Shown here: positions 35,915 to 46,449 of the stretch, piece after piece | Layout of the letters: each line of letters starts with the position of its first letter | Numbering within the stretch: position 1 is the first letter of the stretch | NCBI RefSeq assembly: GCF_014647895.1 | Contig: NZ_BMQB01000001.1 | Coordinates: 372,001 to 436,000 of the forward strand | Source: Pilimelia anulata | GTDB lineage: Bacteria > Actinomycetota > Actinomycetes > Mycobacteriales > Micromonosporaceae | Direction: 5' to 3' | DNA: 64,000 nucleotides | The notes under the pieces: model-generated | The model's database searches: none | The model's input: only the letters and a program-made list of their open reading frames with translations | Told to the model about the DNA's origin: nothing | Position numbers and translations under genes: made by a program

Positions 35915-37162
35915 CTATGTCTGCAATTCGTGCCAGAGTTCGTTCGGGCGGGGGGAGAAGGCGGCATCGGGGGCGTCCTCGGCGAGCCGCAGCAGCCCGG
36001 CCTCCAGGTCGGACTCCAGCTCGCCGGGGGCCCAGCCGACGTACCCGGTGCACAGTCGCAGGTCGCCGAGGTAGCTGTCCATGTCGGTCGGGTCGGCGGA
36101 CAGCGCGATCGTGCCCAGTCGGCCGGCGATCGGCGCGAACCGGGTCGGCGCGGCGGCGTCGGGGCGGAGCTGGGCCAGCGCCAGGTACCCCGGCGTCGGC
36201 ACCGGCCCGCCGTGGAAGATCACCGGCGGGTCGGACAGCAGGTGCTCCCACTGCCGGGCGATCCCGGCCGCGGCCCGGTCGGTGGGCTGGTTCAGCCGGA
36301 CGGCGACCGCCCCGCGCTCGGGGTCGTACCGGACGATCAGCAGCACCGCTTCGCGCAGGTCCGGGCCGGTGACGTGCGGCGCCGAGACCAGCACCCGGCC
36401 GGCGAGTTCGTGGCTGTGCAGGGCGGCGTTGCGGACCAGCGGGATGTCGTCGCCGGAGTTGCGGGCGCGCACCTCCGGCTGCGGGTACCCCAGGTGCAGG
36501 AGCCGGTCGCGCAGCGTCTGCCAGATCGTCTTCATGTCCAGCAGCCGCGGCCCGCCGGGCAGGCCGGCGCGCAGCAGCCCGATCAGCTCGCCGGTGAACG
36601 CGGTGAACGGCTCGCCCGGCGGCGCCTGCGCCGCCTCGGTCGCGGCGGCGGCCACCAGCAGGCAGCTCTTCTCGATCCGGGCCTTGTCGGCGAGCAGGAC
36701 GGTCCGGCTGTGCGGGGCGGCCATCTCGGCCCGGCCGGCGTAGCAGCAGTCCAGGATGATCACCCGCCGCTCGGCCGCGCTGCGCCGCACGTTGCGCCGC
36801 ACCCAGTCGTACGGGACCGCGGTGGCGTGGATCGCGGTCGGCACGGTGTCGCGCAGGGCGAGGAACAGGTCCCGGCTGTCCACGTCGACCAGGCCGTGCC
36901 CGGCGGAGTAGACGAGCAGCAGCCCGCCGGGCCGGACCGCGCCGCCGGCCTCGGACAGCGCGATGTCCACCTCGCGCGGGGTGACCGGGTCGAGCAGCAC
37001 CCGGCAGTTCTCGGCCGGCAGGCCCCAGAGCACGGGGTCGCGCAGGGCGGCGGCGAGGCCCTCCAGGTTGCCGGCGACGGCCGGCAGGGCGGGGAGGTGG
37101 TCGTACCGGGCGGTGCCGATGAGCACCGCCCGCGACGCGCTCGGATCGGCGAGCCGGGCCAT
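35915..37162 (-). CDS. Caspase-like peptidase fused to a YqgE/AlgH domain
   Basis: A 415-residue predicted effector. Residues ~10-245 are a C14 caspase fold: SRAVLIGTARYDHLPALPAV, LLLVYSAGHG (catalytic His89) and RRVIILDCCYAG (catalytic Cys140). Residues ~254-415 match YqgE/AlgH (DUF179): GRVLVSAPHVTGPDLREAVLLIV, VRLNQPT, VIFHGGPVP and CTGYVGWAPGELESDLEAG, the family's GYxGWxxGQLE signature. There is no signal peptide or membrane segment. It lies 4 bases after the EACC1 gene and directly abuts the SIR2 gene. Bacterial caspases commonly act as proteolytic effectors in defence; the YqgE part may be a regulator or target-binding module. Confidence 0.85.
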   Translation of the reverse strand: MARLADPSASRAVLIGTARYDHLPALPAVAGNLEGLAAALRDPVLWGLPAENCRVLLDPVTPREVDIALSEAGGAVRPGGLLLVYSAGHGLVDVDSRDLFLALRDTVPTAIHATAVPYDWVRRNVRRSAAERRVIILDCCYAGRAEMAAPHSRTVLLADKARIEKSCLLVAAAATEAAQAPPGEPFTAFTGELIGLLRAGLPGGPRLLDMKTIWQTLRDRLLHLGYPQPEVRARNSGDDIPLVRNAALHSHELAGRVLVSAPHVTGPDLREAVLLIVRYDPERGAVAVRLNQPTDRAAAGIARQWEHLLSDPPVIFHGGPVPTPGYLALAQLRPDAAAPTRFAPIAGRLGTIALSADPTDMDSYLGDLRLCTGYVGWAPGELESDLEAGLLRLAEDAPDAAFSPRPNELWHELQT

Positions 37163-37166
37163 CGGG

Positions 37167-37505
37167 TCAGGCGCCGCCCAGTTCGCGGACGGCCGCGGCC
37201 AGCGCGTCCGGGTCGTCGGACTCGATCGTCACGGTGGCGCCGTCGGGCGTGTCGACGCTCACCCGGACGGTGGGCCGCTCGGGGCGGGACGTCCGCCAGC
37301 GGGCGACGGAGACGAGCAGCGCGCCGAGCGCGATGGCGTTGCCGACGGCGAACTGCAGCAGCTCGACGCTGCCGGCCATGCTGCCGGGGGCGCCGGCGCC
37401 GGGCAGCCGCGCGGCCGCCGGGCCGACCCCCGGGTCGGCCTCGATCCAGTGGGCCAGGTCGAGTGCGGCGTCGATGCCGCCGTCGGTACGTACGTGGATG
37501 TCCAT
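37167..37505 (-). CDS. EACC1-like effector-associated constant component
   Basis: A 112-residue protein with the layout of the EACC1 family. It has a short N-terminal strand-helix part (MDIHVRTDGG, then DLAHWIEADPGV), one membrane helix (about residues 45-69, VELLQFAVGNAIALGALLVSVARW), and a C-terminal strand region, TVRVSVDTPDGATVTIES, ending DPDALAAAVRELG. EACC1 proteins are small constant parts of predicted conflict systems encoded beside variable effectors such as caspases and other peptidases. GGGAGGAA precedes ATG 37505. It is the first gene of the EACC1-caspase-SIR2 operon. The assignment rests on pattern and context. Confidence 0.65.
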   Translation of the reverse strand: MDIHVRTDGGIDAALDLAHWIEADPGVGPAAARLPGAGAPGSMAGSVELLQFAVGNAIALGALLVSVARWRTSRPERPTVRVSVDTPDGATVTIESDDPDALAAAVRELGGA

Positions 37506-37548
37506 CCGGCGGTTCCTCCCGCGCTGGCCGGGTGCGGCTTTGCGACTC

Positions 37549-37582
37549 TTAGCCGAGACGGTGTGGGACTTTAGCCGAGACG
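37549..37582. repeat. Two 12-base direct repeats over the EACC1 promoter
   Basis: TTAGCCGAGACG occurs at 37549-37560 and 37571-37582, a 22-base period. The second copy overlaps the predicted -10 and the first lies at the start site, the placement expected of operator sites for a repressor. Confidence 0.6.
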
Positions 37583-37597
37583 CAGCCCCGATGTCAC
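37568..37597 (-). promoter_or_regulatory. Predicted promoter of the EACC1 operon
   Basis: Read on the minus strand: -35 GTGACA (37597-37592; five of six to TTGACA), 18-base spacer, -10 TAAAGT (37573-37568). Transcription would start near 37561, giving a leader of about 56 bases. The -10 overlaps one of two direct repeats. Confidence 0.55.
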
Positions 37598-37697
37598 GAG
37601 TGTCGGGGTCTGCCGGTAACTATGCAATGACTAACAGTGAGCAAAGTCGCGTGCCGGTGCCGCGCGGGGCGCTCCCGGGCGGAGCTAGGCTGGCGGG

Positions 37698-38555
37698 ATG
37701 ACCGTGCGCGCCCCCATCGTCCCCGGCACCCGCTCGCCCCGCAGGACCGTGCCCGCGTCCATCGCCCGGCCCGAGTACGTGGGCAAGCCCGGACCCCGCA
37801 GATGGACCGGCTCGCACGTGCAGAGCCCGTCGGTCATCGAGCGGATGCGGATCGCCGGCAAGCTGGCCGCCCGGGCGGTGCAGCTCGCCGGCGAGCACTG
37901 CAAGCCCGGCGTCACCACCGACGAGCTGGACGAGATCGTGCACGACTTCCTGGTCGAGCACGGGGCGTACCCGTCCACGCTCGGCTACAAGGGCTTCCCG
38001 GCCTCCTGCTGCACCTCGCTCAACGAGGTGATCTGCCACGGCATCCCCGACTCCACCGTGCTGACCGACGGCGACATCGTCAACATCGACGTCACCGCGT
38101 ACATCGGCGGCGTGCACGGCGACACCGACGCCACGTTCTGCGTCGGAGACGTCGACGAGGACGCGCGGCTGCTCGTCGAGCGCACCCGGGAGGCGATGAT
38201 GCGCGGCATCCGCGCCGTCGCGCCGGGCCGCCCGCTGAACGCGATCGGCCGGGTCATCTCCGCGTACGCCCGCCGGTTCGGCTACGGCGTCGTCCGCGAC
38301 TTCACCGGCCACGGCATCGGCGAGACGTTCCACAGCGGCCTGTACGTGCCGCACTACGACAACCCCGGCCTGGACGTCGTCATGGAGCCGGGCATGACGT
38401 TCACCATCGAGCCGATGATCACCCTCGGCACGCACGAGTACGAGATGTGGGACGACGGCTGGACCGTCGTCACCGCCGACGGCCGGTGGACGGCCCAGTT
38501 CGAGCACACGATCCTGGTCACCGACGACGGCCACGAGATCCTCACCCTCCCGTGA
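37698..38555 (+). CDS. map: Methionine aminopeptidase, type I
   Basis: Removes the initiator methionine from nascent proteins. It is 285 aa, with the N-terminal ~40-residue extension ([20 protein letters not shown]) typical of the actinobacterial MapB form. The five metal ligands align: Asp131, Asp142, His205 (GHGIGETFH), Glu238 (FTIEPMI) and Glu269 (FEHTIL); spacing equals that of the E. coli enzyme. TAGGCT (37686-37691) lies 6 bases before ATG 37698, indicating a leaderless transcript. It is divergent from the EACC1 operon and returns the window to conserved gene order. Confidence 0.95.
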   Translation: MTVRAPIVPGTRSPRRTVPASIARPEYVGKPGPRRWTGSHVQSPSVIERMRIAGKLAARAVQLAGEHCKPGVTTDELDEIVHDFLVEHGAYPSTLGYKGFPASCCTSLNEVICHGIPDSTVLTDGDIVNIDVTAYIGGVHGDTDATFCVGDVDEDARLLVERTREAMMRGIRAVAPGRPLNAIGRVISAYARRFGYGVVRDFTGHGIGETFHSGLYVPHYDNPGLDVVMEPGMTFTIEPMITLGTHEYEMWDDGWTVVTADGRWTAQFEHTILVTDDGHEILTLP

Positions 38556-38568
38556 CCGGGCGTCCGGC

Positions 38569-39282
38569 ATGACCGTGCCCACCCCCGCCGCCGCGCACCG
38601 CGACCACCACGCCGACGTCAGCGGCGGCTGGCTGCGCGCCGCCACGTTCGGGGCGATGGACGGCCTGGTCACCAACATCGCGCTGATCGCCGGCGTCGGC
38701 GGCGGCGGGGTACCGGCGCACACGATCGTCCTCACCGGCGCCGCCGGCCTGGTCGCCGGCGCGATCTCGATGGGCCTGGGGGAGTTCACCAGCGTGCGGG
38801 CGCAGAACGAGCAGATCGCCGCCGAGGTGGCGAAGGAGCGGCGCGAGCTGGAGCGCTTCCCGGACGCCGAGGCCGCCGAGATCGCCGACGTCTGGACCGC
38901 CCGCGGGCTGCCGGCCGAGCTGGCCCGGGCGGTGGCGGACGTGCTCAAGCGCAACCCGGACGAGGCGCTGCGGGTGCACGTCCGGGAGGAGCTGGGGGTG
39001 GACGCCGATGACCACCCGAGCCCGTGGACGGCCGCGGTGTCGTCGTTCCTGTGCTTCTCGGTCGGGGCGCTGATCCCGCTGCTGCCGTACCTGCTGGGCT
39101 GGGCGAGCCTGGTGGCGGCGCTGGCCGTGGGCGGGGTCGGGCTGTTCGCGGCGGGGGTGGTGGTGGCGCGGTTCACCGGGCGGTCGTGGTGGCGCGGGGG
39201 GCTGCGGCAGTTGGCGCTGGGCGGGGTGGCGGCGCTGGCGACGTACGGCATCGGCACAGCGATCGGCGTCGGCGTCACCTGA
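38569..39282 (+). CDS. VIT1/CCC1-family metal transporter
   Basis: Membrane protein (237 aa) of the family that moves Fe2+ or Mn2+ out of the cytoplasm. The first helices (GWLRAATFGAMDGLVTNIALIAGVGGG and TIVLTGAAGLVAGAISMGLGEFTSVRAQNEQIAAEV) carry the family's G-D-GLVxN and MxxGEYxSxxSQ-type motifs; the final one reads GEFTSVRAQ here. A cytoplasmic helical segment with Glu residues (about 75-140) corresponds to the metal-binding domain; three more helices follow. The start is 13 bases after map. Two ferritin-like genes lie next to it on the opposite strand, consistent with an iron or manganese role. Confidence 0.85.
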   Translation: MTVPTPAAAHRDHHADVSGGWLRAATFGAMDGLVTNIALIAGVGGGGVPAHTIVLTGAAGLVAGAISMGLGEFTSVRAQNEQIAAEVAKERRELERFPDAEAAEIADVWTARGLPAELARAVADVLKRNPDEALRVHVREELGVDADDHPSPWTAAVSSFLCFSVGALIPLLPYLLGWASLVAALAVGGVGLFAAGVVVARFTGRSWWRGGLRQLALGGVAALATYGIGTAIGVGVT

Positions 39283-39382
39283 TCGCGAGAAACTCCGCGC
39301 GCCGTACCGGGACGGATACGGCCGCGACCGCAACCCGGCGTCCGATGTGGCGCCCCGGTCCATCCGCGCGCGTTGATGCTGT

Positions 39383-39399
39383 CGCGCCGGCCGGGCGCG
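39383..39399 (-). terminator. Hairpin after the DUF4439 gene
   Basis: CGCGCC (39383-39388), 5-base loop, GGCGCG (39394-39399), immediately beyond the stop of the minus-strand gene, between convergent genes. Confidence 0.4.
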
Positions 39400-39400
39400 G

Positions 39401-39871
39401 TCAGGTTGCGGACGGCTCGGGGGTCGGCCCCGGGCGGCCGGGGTACGGCGTCGTGAGCGGGAGCTGCGCGGACAGGCGGCGCCAGCGGGTCGCCCGGGTG
39501 GCCGCGTCCGTGAGTCCCGTCAGGACCAGCCGGCGGGCCGGCCCGTCGGTGGCCGCCAGGGCCGCCCGCCACACCGTCGCCGTCCGCTCCTCGACCACCA
39601 CCGCGAGCCGGCGGGCCGCCGCGGCGTCCGGTACCGGGAACGGCAGCGCGTAGCCCGGCTCGGCGCCGCCCGGCGTGGCCCCGGCCGAGCGCAGGTGCAG
39701 CAGCAGCGCGTCGCGCAGGTCGCGGTGCGCGGCCTCGGCCGTCCGGGCGACCGGGGCCTGGGCGGGCGGCAGGCGGACGCCGAGCACGCCGTACGCGTAC
39801 ACGGCCGCGTACTCCGCGGCCAGCGCGTCGCCCAGCCGGGCGATGCCGGGGTCGGCGGTGGGCTCGGTCAC
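39401..39871 (-). CDS. DUF4439 ferritin-like protein
   Basis: A 156-residue helical protein of the ferritin-like DUF4439 family, regularly found just before rimP in actinobacteria. The first helix ALAAEYAAVYAYGVLGVRL and the later TAEAAHRDLRDALLLHL have the E...Y and H...D/E spacing of a four-helix bundle, and VVVEERTATVWRAALAATDGPARRLVLTGLTDAATRATRWRR completes it. Metal binding has not been shown for this family, to my knowledge. GTG 39871 overlaps the stop of the upstream lipoprotein gene (GTGA), so the two are coupled. No signal peptide. Confidence 0.75.
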   Translation of the reverse strand: MTEPTADPGIARLGDALAAEYAAVYAYGVLGVRLPPAQAPVARTAEAAHRDLRDALLLHLRSAGATPGGAEPGYALPFPVPDAAAARRLAVVVEERTATVWRAALAATDGPARRLVLTGLTDAATRATRWRRLSAQLPLTTPYPGRPGPTPEPSAT

Positions 39872-40332
39872 GCCAGCACCTCCAGGTGGGTGGCCCGGGC
39901 CGCCGCGATCTCGCCGAGCAGCGTCGCCCTGGCCGCCGGGGCGGCGAGGCAGGCCGCGGCGGCGGCGCGCTGGCCGGTTCGTTCGGCCCGGCGCAGGGTG
40001 GCCACTGTGGGCGCCGCGCCGGGCGGCGGCGCGGGCGGGGTGGTCGGCGGCGCGATCACCGCCGTGAGCGCGGCCGCGTGCGCCTCGTGCGCCGCGCGCA
40101 CCGGCGCCAGCCGCGCAGCCAGCGCGGGCGTGGTCTCGATCACCCTGGCGTACAGGGCGGCCAGCGCCACCGTGCCGGCGAGCAGGCCGGTGAGCGGATC
40201 GGGCGCGGCGGGTCGGCCGGGGCGGCAGCCGGCGGCGACGGCCGCGGCCGGCACGAGGGCGGCGGCGCGCAGCAGCGCGCGGCGGGTGCCGGCGACCGGC
40301 GCGGTCCGGGGGGCGGGGTGCGGGTGTGCCAT
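39868..40332 (-). CDS. Tat-type lipoprotein, ferritin-like partner
   Basis: A 154-residue predicted lipoprotein. The N-terminus TRRALLRAAALVPAAAVAAGCRPG combines a twin-arginine-like start, a hydrophobic stretch and a lipobox ending at Cys. The mature part is Ala-rich helical (TGLLAGTVALAALYARVIETTPALAARLAPVRAAHEAHAAALTA), consistent with a ferritin-like bundle at the outer face of the membrane. A GGGGGG run precedes ATG 40332. It is translationally coupled to the DUF4439 gene and divergent from rimP. The function is unknown. Confidence 0.65.
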   Translation of the reverse strand: MAHPHPAPRTAPVAGTRRALLRAAALVPAAAVAAGCRPGRPAAPDPLTGLLAGTVALAALYARVIETTPALAARLAPVRAAHEAHAAALTAVIAPPTTPPAPPPGAAPTVATLRRAERTGQRAAAAACLAAPAARATLLGEIAAARATHLEVLA

Positions 40333-40546
40333 CCCCCCCAGTGAACACCATCCGTACCGGCGCGCCCGCGCTGCGCCACCCGCGCGCGGGATCGAGAGTG
40401 ACTCCGGTCGGCTTGGCGTCCGCCGTCCCCGCCCGCGCGTTACGCTCTGCGCAGCCGCCGGGCATCGGTCCGGCGGCGCGCCGCCGTGCCGGCGCGGGCC
40501 AGCACGCGGCGCACGGGCGCGCGGAGCGGATGGGAGCGCAGTGGTG

Positions 40547-41212
40547 ATGTCACGCGGCCGGGCCGGCGGGCACCCCGTCGGGTCACGATCGGGGCGCTCG
40601 GGCGCCGCGCCGGGGCGGACCGCCGGCGCGCGCGGCGAGACCGCGGCGCGGGTCCGCAGCCAGCGCGTCGGCACCGAGGCGGCGCGGCGGGACCGGCTGC
40701 GCGCGATCATCGAGCCCGTCATCGCCGGGGCCGGCTGCGACCTGGAGGACCTGGCGCTGTCCCGGGCCGGCCGGCGGCACCTGCTGCGGGTGACGATCGA
40801 CGCCGACGGCGGCGTCTCGCTGGACGACGTGGCCACGGTGTCCCGTGCGGTCTCGGCCGCGCTGGACGCCGCCGAGGAGGCCGGCGAGCCGCTGTTCGAC
40901 GGGGAGTACAGCCTGGAGGTGGGCTCGCCCGGCGTCGACCGGCCGCTGCGCCTGCCCCGGCACTGGCAGCGCAGCGTGGGCCGGCTCGTCCGGGTCGCCC
41001 ACCGCACGGCGGACGGCGAGCGGCAGCTCACCGGCCGGGTGGTCGAGGCGACCGCCCACGCGGTCGTGCTCGACATCGCCGGCGAGCGGGTCGCCTGCGG
41101 GTACGAGGCGCTCGGCCCCGGCCGGGTGCAGGTGGAGTTCCAGCGGCTCGACGAGGTGGCCGACGGCGACCTCGAAGAGATCGCCGACGACGAGGAAGGG
41201 GACCAGAGGTGA
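40547..41212 (+). CDS. rimP: Ribosome maturation factor RimP
   Basis: Needed for assembly of the 30S subunit. The 221-residue protein has the RimP N-domain ([57 protein letters not shown]) with [20 protein letters not shown], and the Sm-like C-domain ([15 protein letters not shown]). The first ~45 residues are an Arg/Gly-rich extension. ATG 40547 is preceded by two in-frame GTG codons; GGGAG at 40532-40536 would serve any of them, so the start is uncertain by two codons. The stop overlaps the nusA GTG. Confidence 0.92.
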   Translation: MSRGRAGGHPVGSRSGRSGAAPGRTAGARGETAARVRSQRVGTEAARRDRLRAIIEPVIAGAGCDLEDLALSRAGRRHLLRVTIDADGGVSLDDVATVSRAVSAALDAAEEAGEPLFDGEYSLEVGSPGVDRPLRLPRHWQRSVGRLVRVAHRTADGERQLTGRVVEATAHAVVLDIAGERVACGYEALGPGRVQVEFQRLDEVADGDLEEIADDEEGDQR

Positions 41213-42285
41213 ACATCGACCTCGCCGCGCTGCGCGCGCTGGAGCGGGAGCGGGAGATCCCGTTCGAGACCATCCTCGGCGCGATCGAGACCGCGCTGCT
41301 GACCGCGTACCGGCACACCGAGGGCGCGCAGCCGCACGCCCGGATCGAGATCGACCGCAAGACCGGCGCCGCCAGCGTGCTGGCCCGCGAGGTCGACGAC
41401 GAGGGCCGGGTGGTCCGGGAGTACGACGACACCCCGCACGACTTCGGCCGGATCGCGGCGATGACCGCCAAGCAGGTGATCCTGCAGCGGCTGCGCGAGG
41501 CCACCGACGACGCCCACTTCGGCGAGTACGCCGGCCGCGACGGCGACCTGGTCACCGGCGTGGTCCAGGCGCACGAGGCGCGGCAGGAGAAGGGCATCGT
41601 CTCGATCGACCTGGGCAAGCTGGAGGCGGTGCTGCCGCAGGCCGAGCAGGTGCCGGGGGAGCGGTACCCGCACGGCCAGCGGATCCGGGCCGTCGTGGTG
41701 CACGTCACCCGCAGCTTCCGCGGCCCGCAGGTGACCGTGTCCCGGTCGCACCCGAGCCTGGTGAAGAAGCTGTTCGCGCTGGAGGTACCGGAGATCGCCG
41801 ACGGGACGGTGGAGATCGCCGCCATCGCCCGCGAGGCGGGCCACCGCACCAAGATCGCGGTACGCTCGATGGTGCAGGGCGTGAACGCCAAGGGCGCCTG
41901 CATCGGCCCGATGGGGCAGCGCGTCCGCGCCGTGATGAGCGAGCTGCACGGCGAGAAGATCGACATCATCGACTGGTCGGACGATCCGGCCCAGTTCGTC
42001 GGTAACTCCCTGTCACCGGCGAAGGCGCTCCGGGTCGACGTGGTCGACTCCGGCGCCCGGACCGCCCGGGTGACCGTGCCCGACTACCAGCTCTCCCTGG
42101 CGATCGGCCGGGAGGGGCAGAACGCCCGGCTGGCCGCGCGGCTGACGGGGTGGCGCATCGACATCCGGTCGGACGCCGAGCCCGGCCGTACGGACGCCGG
42201 ACCGGCCGGCGGGGACGCGCCGGCGGGGGCCGGGGCGCCGGCCGGGGGCGGTGGCGACGCGCCCGCACTCGCCGACGCAGAGTGA
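41209..42285 (+). CDS. nusA: Transcription termination/antitermination factor NusA
   Basis: RNA polymerase-associated factor controlling pausing, termination and rRNA antitermination. At 358 aa it is the short actinobacterial form without the C-terminal AR repeats. Domains in order: N-terminal RNAP-binding domain (ERERGIP-like [25 protein letters not shown]), S1 ([32 protein letters not shown]), KH1 ([46 protein letters not shown]) and KH2 ([29 protein letters not shown]). A Gly/Ala/Pro tail ends the protein. It overlaps rimP upstream and ylxR downstream. Confidence 0.96.
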   Translation: MNIDLAALRALEREREIPFETILGAIETALLTAYRHTEGAQPHARIEIDRKTGAASVLAREVDDEGRVVREYDDTPHDFGRIAAMTAKQVILQRLREATDDAHFGEYAGRDGDLVTGVVQAHEARQEKGIVSIDLGKLEAVLPQAEQVPGERYPHGQRIRAVVVHVTRSFRGPQVTVSRSHPSLVKKLFALEVPEIADGTVEIAAIAREAGHRTKIAVRSMVQGVNAKGACIGPMGQRVRAVMSELHGEKIDIIDWSDDPAQFVGNSLSPAKALRVDVVDSGARTARVTVPDYQLSLAIGREGQNARLAARLTGWRIDIRSDAEPGRTDAGPAGGDAPAGAGAPAGGGGDAPALADAE

Positions 42286-42779
42286 CGGCGGCCGGCGAGC
42301 CCGACCGGCCGGCACGATCTTCCGGCAAGCGGGGTAGACTCCCCGTGACGCGTGGCGCGCCGGCTGCCGGCCCGCCATCCCCCGGTCCGTCCGTCGTACC
42401 CGCTGCCGGCACCATCGGCGGCGCCCCGGCGCCCGGACCGATCCGGATGTGTGTGGGCTGCCGAGGGCGCGCTCCCGCGACGCAACTCGTACGTGTCGTT
42501 GCCCGGGCCGCCGGTGCGGGCTGGTCGGTCCAGCCGGATCCGGGGCGACGACTGTCGGGGCGGGGTGCGCACCTGCACCCCGATCCGGCCTGCCTCGTGC
42601 TGGCGGAGCGGCGCCGCGCCCTAGGGCGCGCGCTCCGGCTCCCCGGTGTCCCCGACACCGGGCCGCTCGCCGAGCACCTCCGGACGGTCAGCGTGCCGCC
42701 CGGAACCACGGACGGTGGCAGCTCATTGCGACCCACCCGAGACCAGCAAGGTAGGACGACCGACATGAGCACACGATGA
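42282..42779 (+). CDS. rnpM: YlxR/RnpM family RNA-binding protein (DUF448)
   Basis: A 165-residue YlxR protein; the family binds RNA and in Firmicutes modulates RNase P. The core starts at [23 protein letters not shown], with the conserved CxxC-R motif, followed by [35 protein letters not shown]. The first ~55 residues from GTG 42282 are Pro/Ala/Gly-rich; this start overlaps the nusA stop. A TAGACT hexamer (42335-42340) sits four bases before another in-frame GTG (42345), so a shorter product is possible. It is followed by the infB leader hairpin. Confidence 0.9.
   Translation: MTAAGEPDRPARSSGKRGRLPVTRGAPAAGPPSPGPSVVPAAGTIGGAPAPGPIRMCVGCRGRAPATQLVRVVARAAGAGWSVQPDPGRRLSGRGAHLHPDPACLVLAERRRALGRALRLPGVPDTGPLAEHLRTVSVPPGTTDGGSSLRPTRDQQGRTTDMSTR
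42335..42340 (+). promoter_or_regulatory. Possible internal promoter for rnpM-infB
   Basis: TAGACT within CGGGG-TAGACT-CCCCG, a small dyad around a TANNNT hexamer inside the 5' part of the YlxR gene. It could drive infB independently of nusA. No clear -35. Confidence 0.4.
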
Positions 42780-42814
42780 AGTCGCTCACATGACCAGGCT
42801 TCAAGTGCACGATT

Positions 42815-42844
42815 GAGGTCGCTGCGGGCTGTCCGCACGACCTC
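42815..42844 (+). promoter_or_regulatory. Stable hairpin in the infB leader
   Basis: GAGGTCG (42815-42821), one bulged C, TGCGG, loop GCTGT, then CCGCA and CGACCTC (42833-42844): a 12-bp stem ending six bases before the AGGAG ribosome-binding site of infB. Candidate attenuator or translational control element. Confidence 0.6.
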
Positions 42845-42859
42845 GGAGTGAGGAGTGCA

Positions 42860-45928
<3,069 letters not shown>

Positions 45929-45942
45929 TCGGGTGACGAACC

Positions 45943-45984
45943 GCGGTGGGGGCGGGTGCCGGCAACGGCGCCCGCCCCCACCGC
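45943..45984 (+). terminator. Strong terminator after infB
   Basis: GCGGTGGGGGCGGGTGCCG (45943-45961) pairs over 19 bp (one G-U) with its complement (45966-45984), closed by a GCAA tetraloop, 14 bases after the infB stop. It probably ends the rimP-nusA-infB transcript. Confidence 0.8.
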
Positions 45985-46016
45985 CGTGCCGGGGCGGTGC
46001 CGTACCGTGGGCGCTC

Positions 46017-46310
46017 GTGTACACCGGAACGGCCGAATTCGACCTGCTGCTGCCCGCCGACGCGCGCTCGCTGAAGGCCAAGCGCGCCTACGTCCGCCCG
46101 ATCGTCGCCGCGCTGCGCCGGTTCGAGGTGGCGGTCGCCGAGGTCGCCGACCAGGACCTGCACGGCCGGGCCCGGCTCGGCGTCGCCGCCGTGGCCGGGG
46201 AGGCCGGGCAGGTCGCGGCCGTCCTCGACCGGTGCGAGCAGGCCGTCGCCGGCCGGCCGGAGGTGGAGCTGCTGTCGGTCCGCCGGCGGCTGTACGGCGC
46301 CGACGACTGA
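46017..46310 (+). CDS. DUF503 family protein
   Basis: A 97-residue protein of the DUF503 (YlxP-like) family, conserved between infB and rbfA. The core VYTGTAEFDLLLPADARSLKAKRAYVRPIVAALRRFEVAVAEVADQDLHGRARLGVAAVAGEAGQVAAVLDRCEQAV fits the ferredoxin-like fold; the SLKxKR motif is the family hallmark. GTG 46017 is chosen because TACCGT (46003-46008) ends 8 bases before it, and because this gives the canonical VYTG start. It lies after the infB terminator, so it needs its own promoter. The function is unknown. Confidence 0.88.
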   Translation: MYTGTAEFDLLLPADARSLKAKRAYVRPIVAALRRFEVAVAEVADQDLHGRARLGVAAVAGEAGQVAAVLDRCEQAVAGRPEVELLSVRRRLYGADD

Positions 46311-46368
46311 CCCCCGGCGGCGCGTCGATCCCCCGCCCGCGTGGCGGCGGCCGGGTCGGGGCGCCGGG

Positions 46369-46374
46369 TAGGGT
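46369..46374 (+). promoter_or_regulatory. Possible rbfA promoter, -10 hexamer
   Basis: TAGGGT in the 139-base gap between DUF503 and rbfA, about 75 bases before the rbfA start. Confidence 0.35.
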
Positions 46375-46449
46375 CGACGTAGCGGGAACCCCCGGCGGCC
46401 CGGGCCGCTCCCGCGGGGTGCGGTGTCAGCGAGAGTGGAGGTGGCCGCG

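Noticed and set aside
33218..37552. A very long open plus-strand frame (over 1400 codons) opposite the conflict operon
   Set aside because: It is antisense to three genes with recognisable domains, has Arg/Gly/Pro/Gln-biased composition and no domain; an artefact of high third-position GC.
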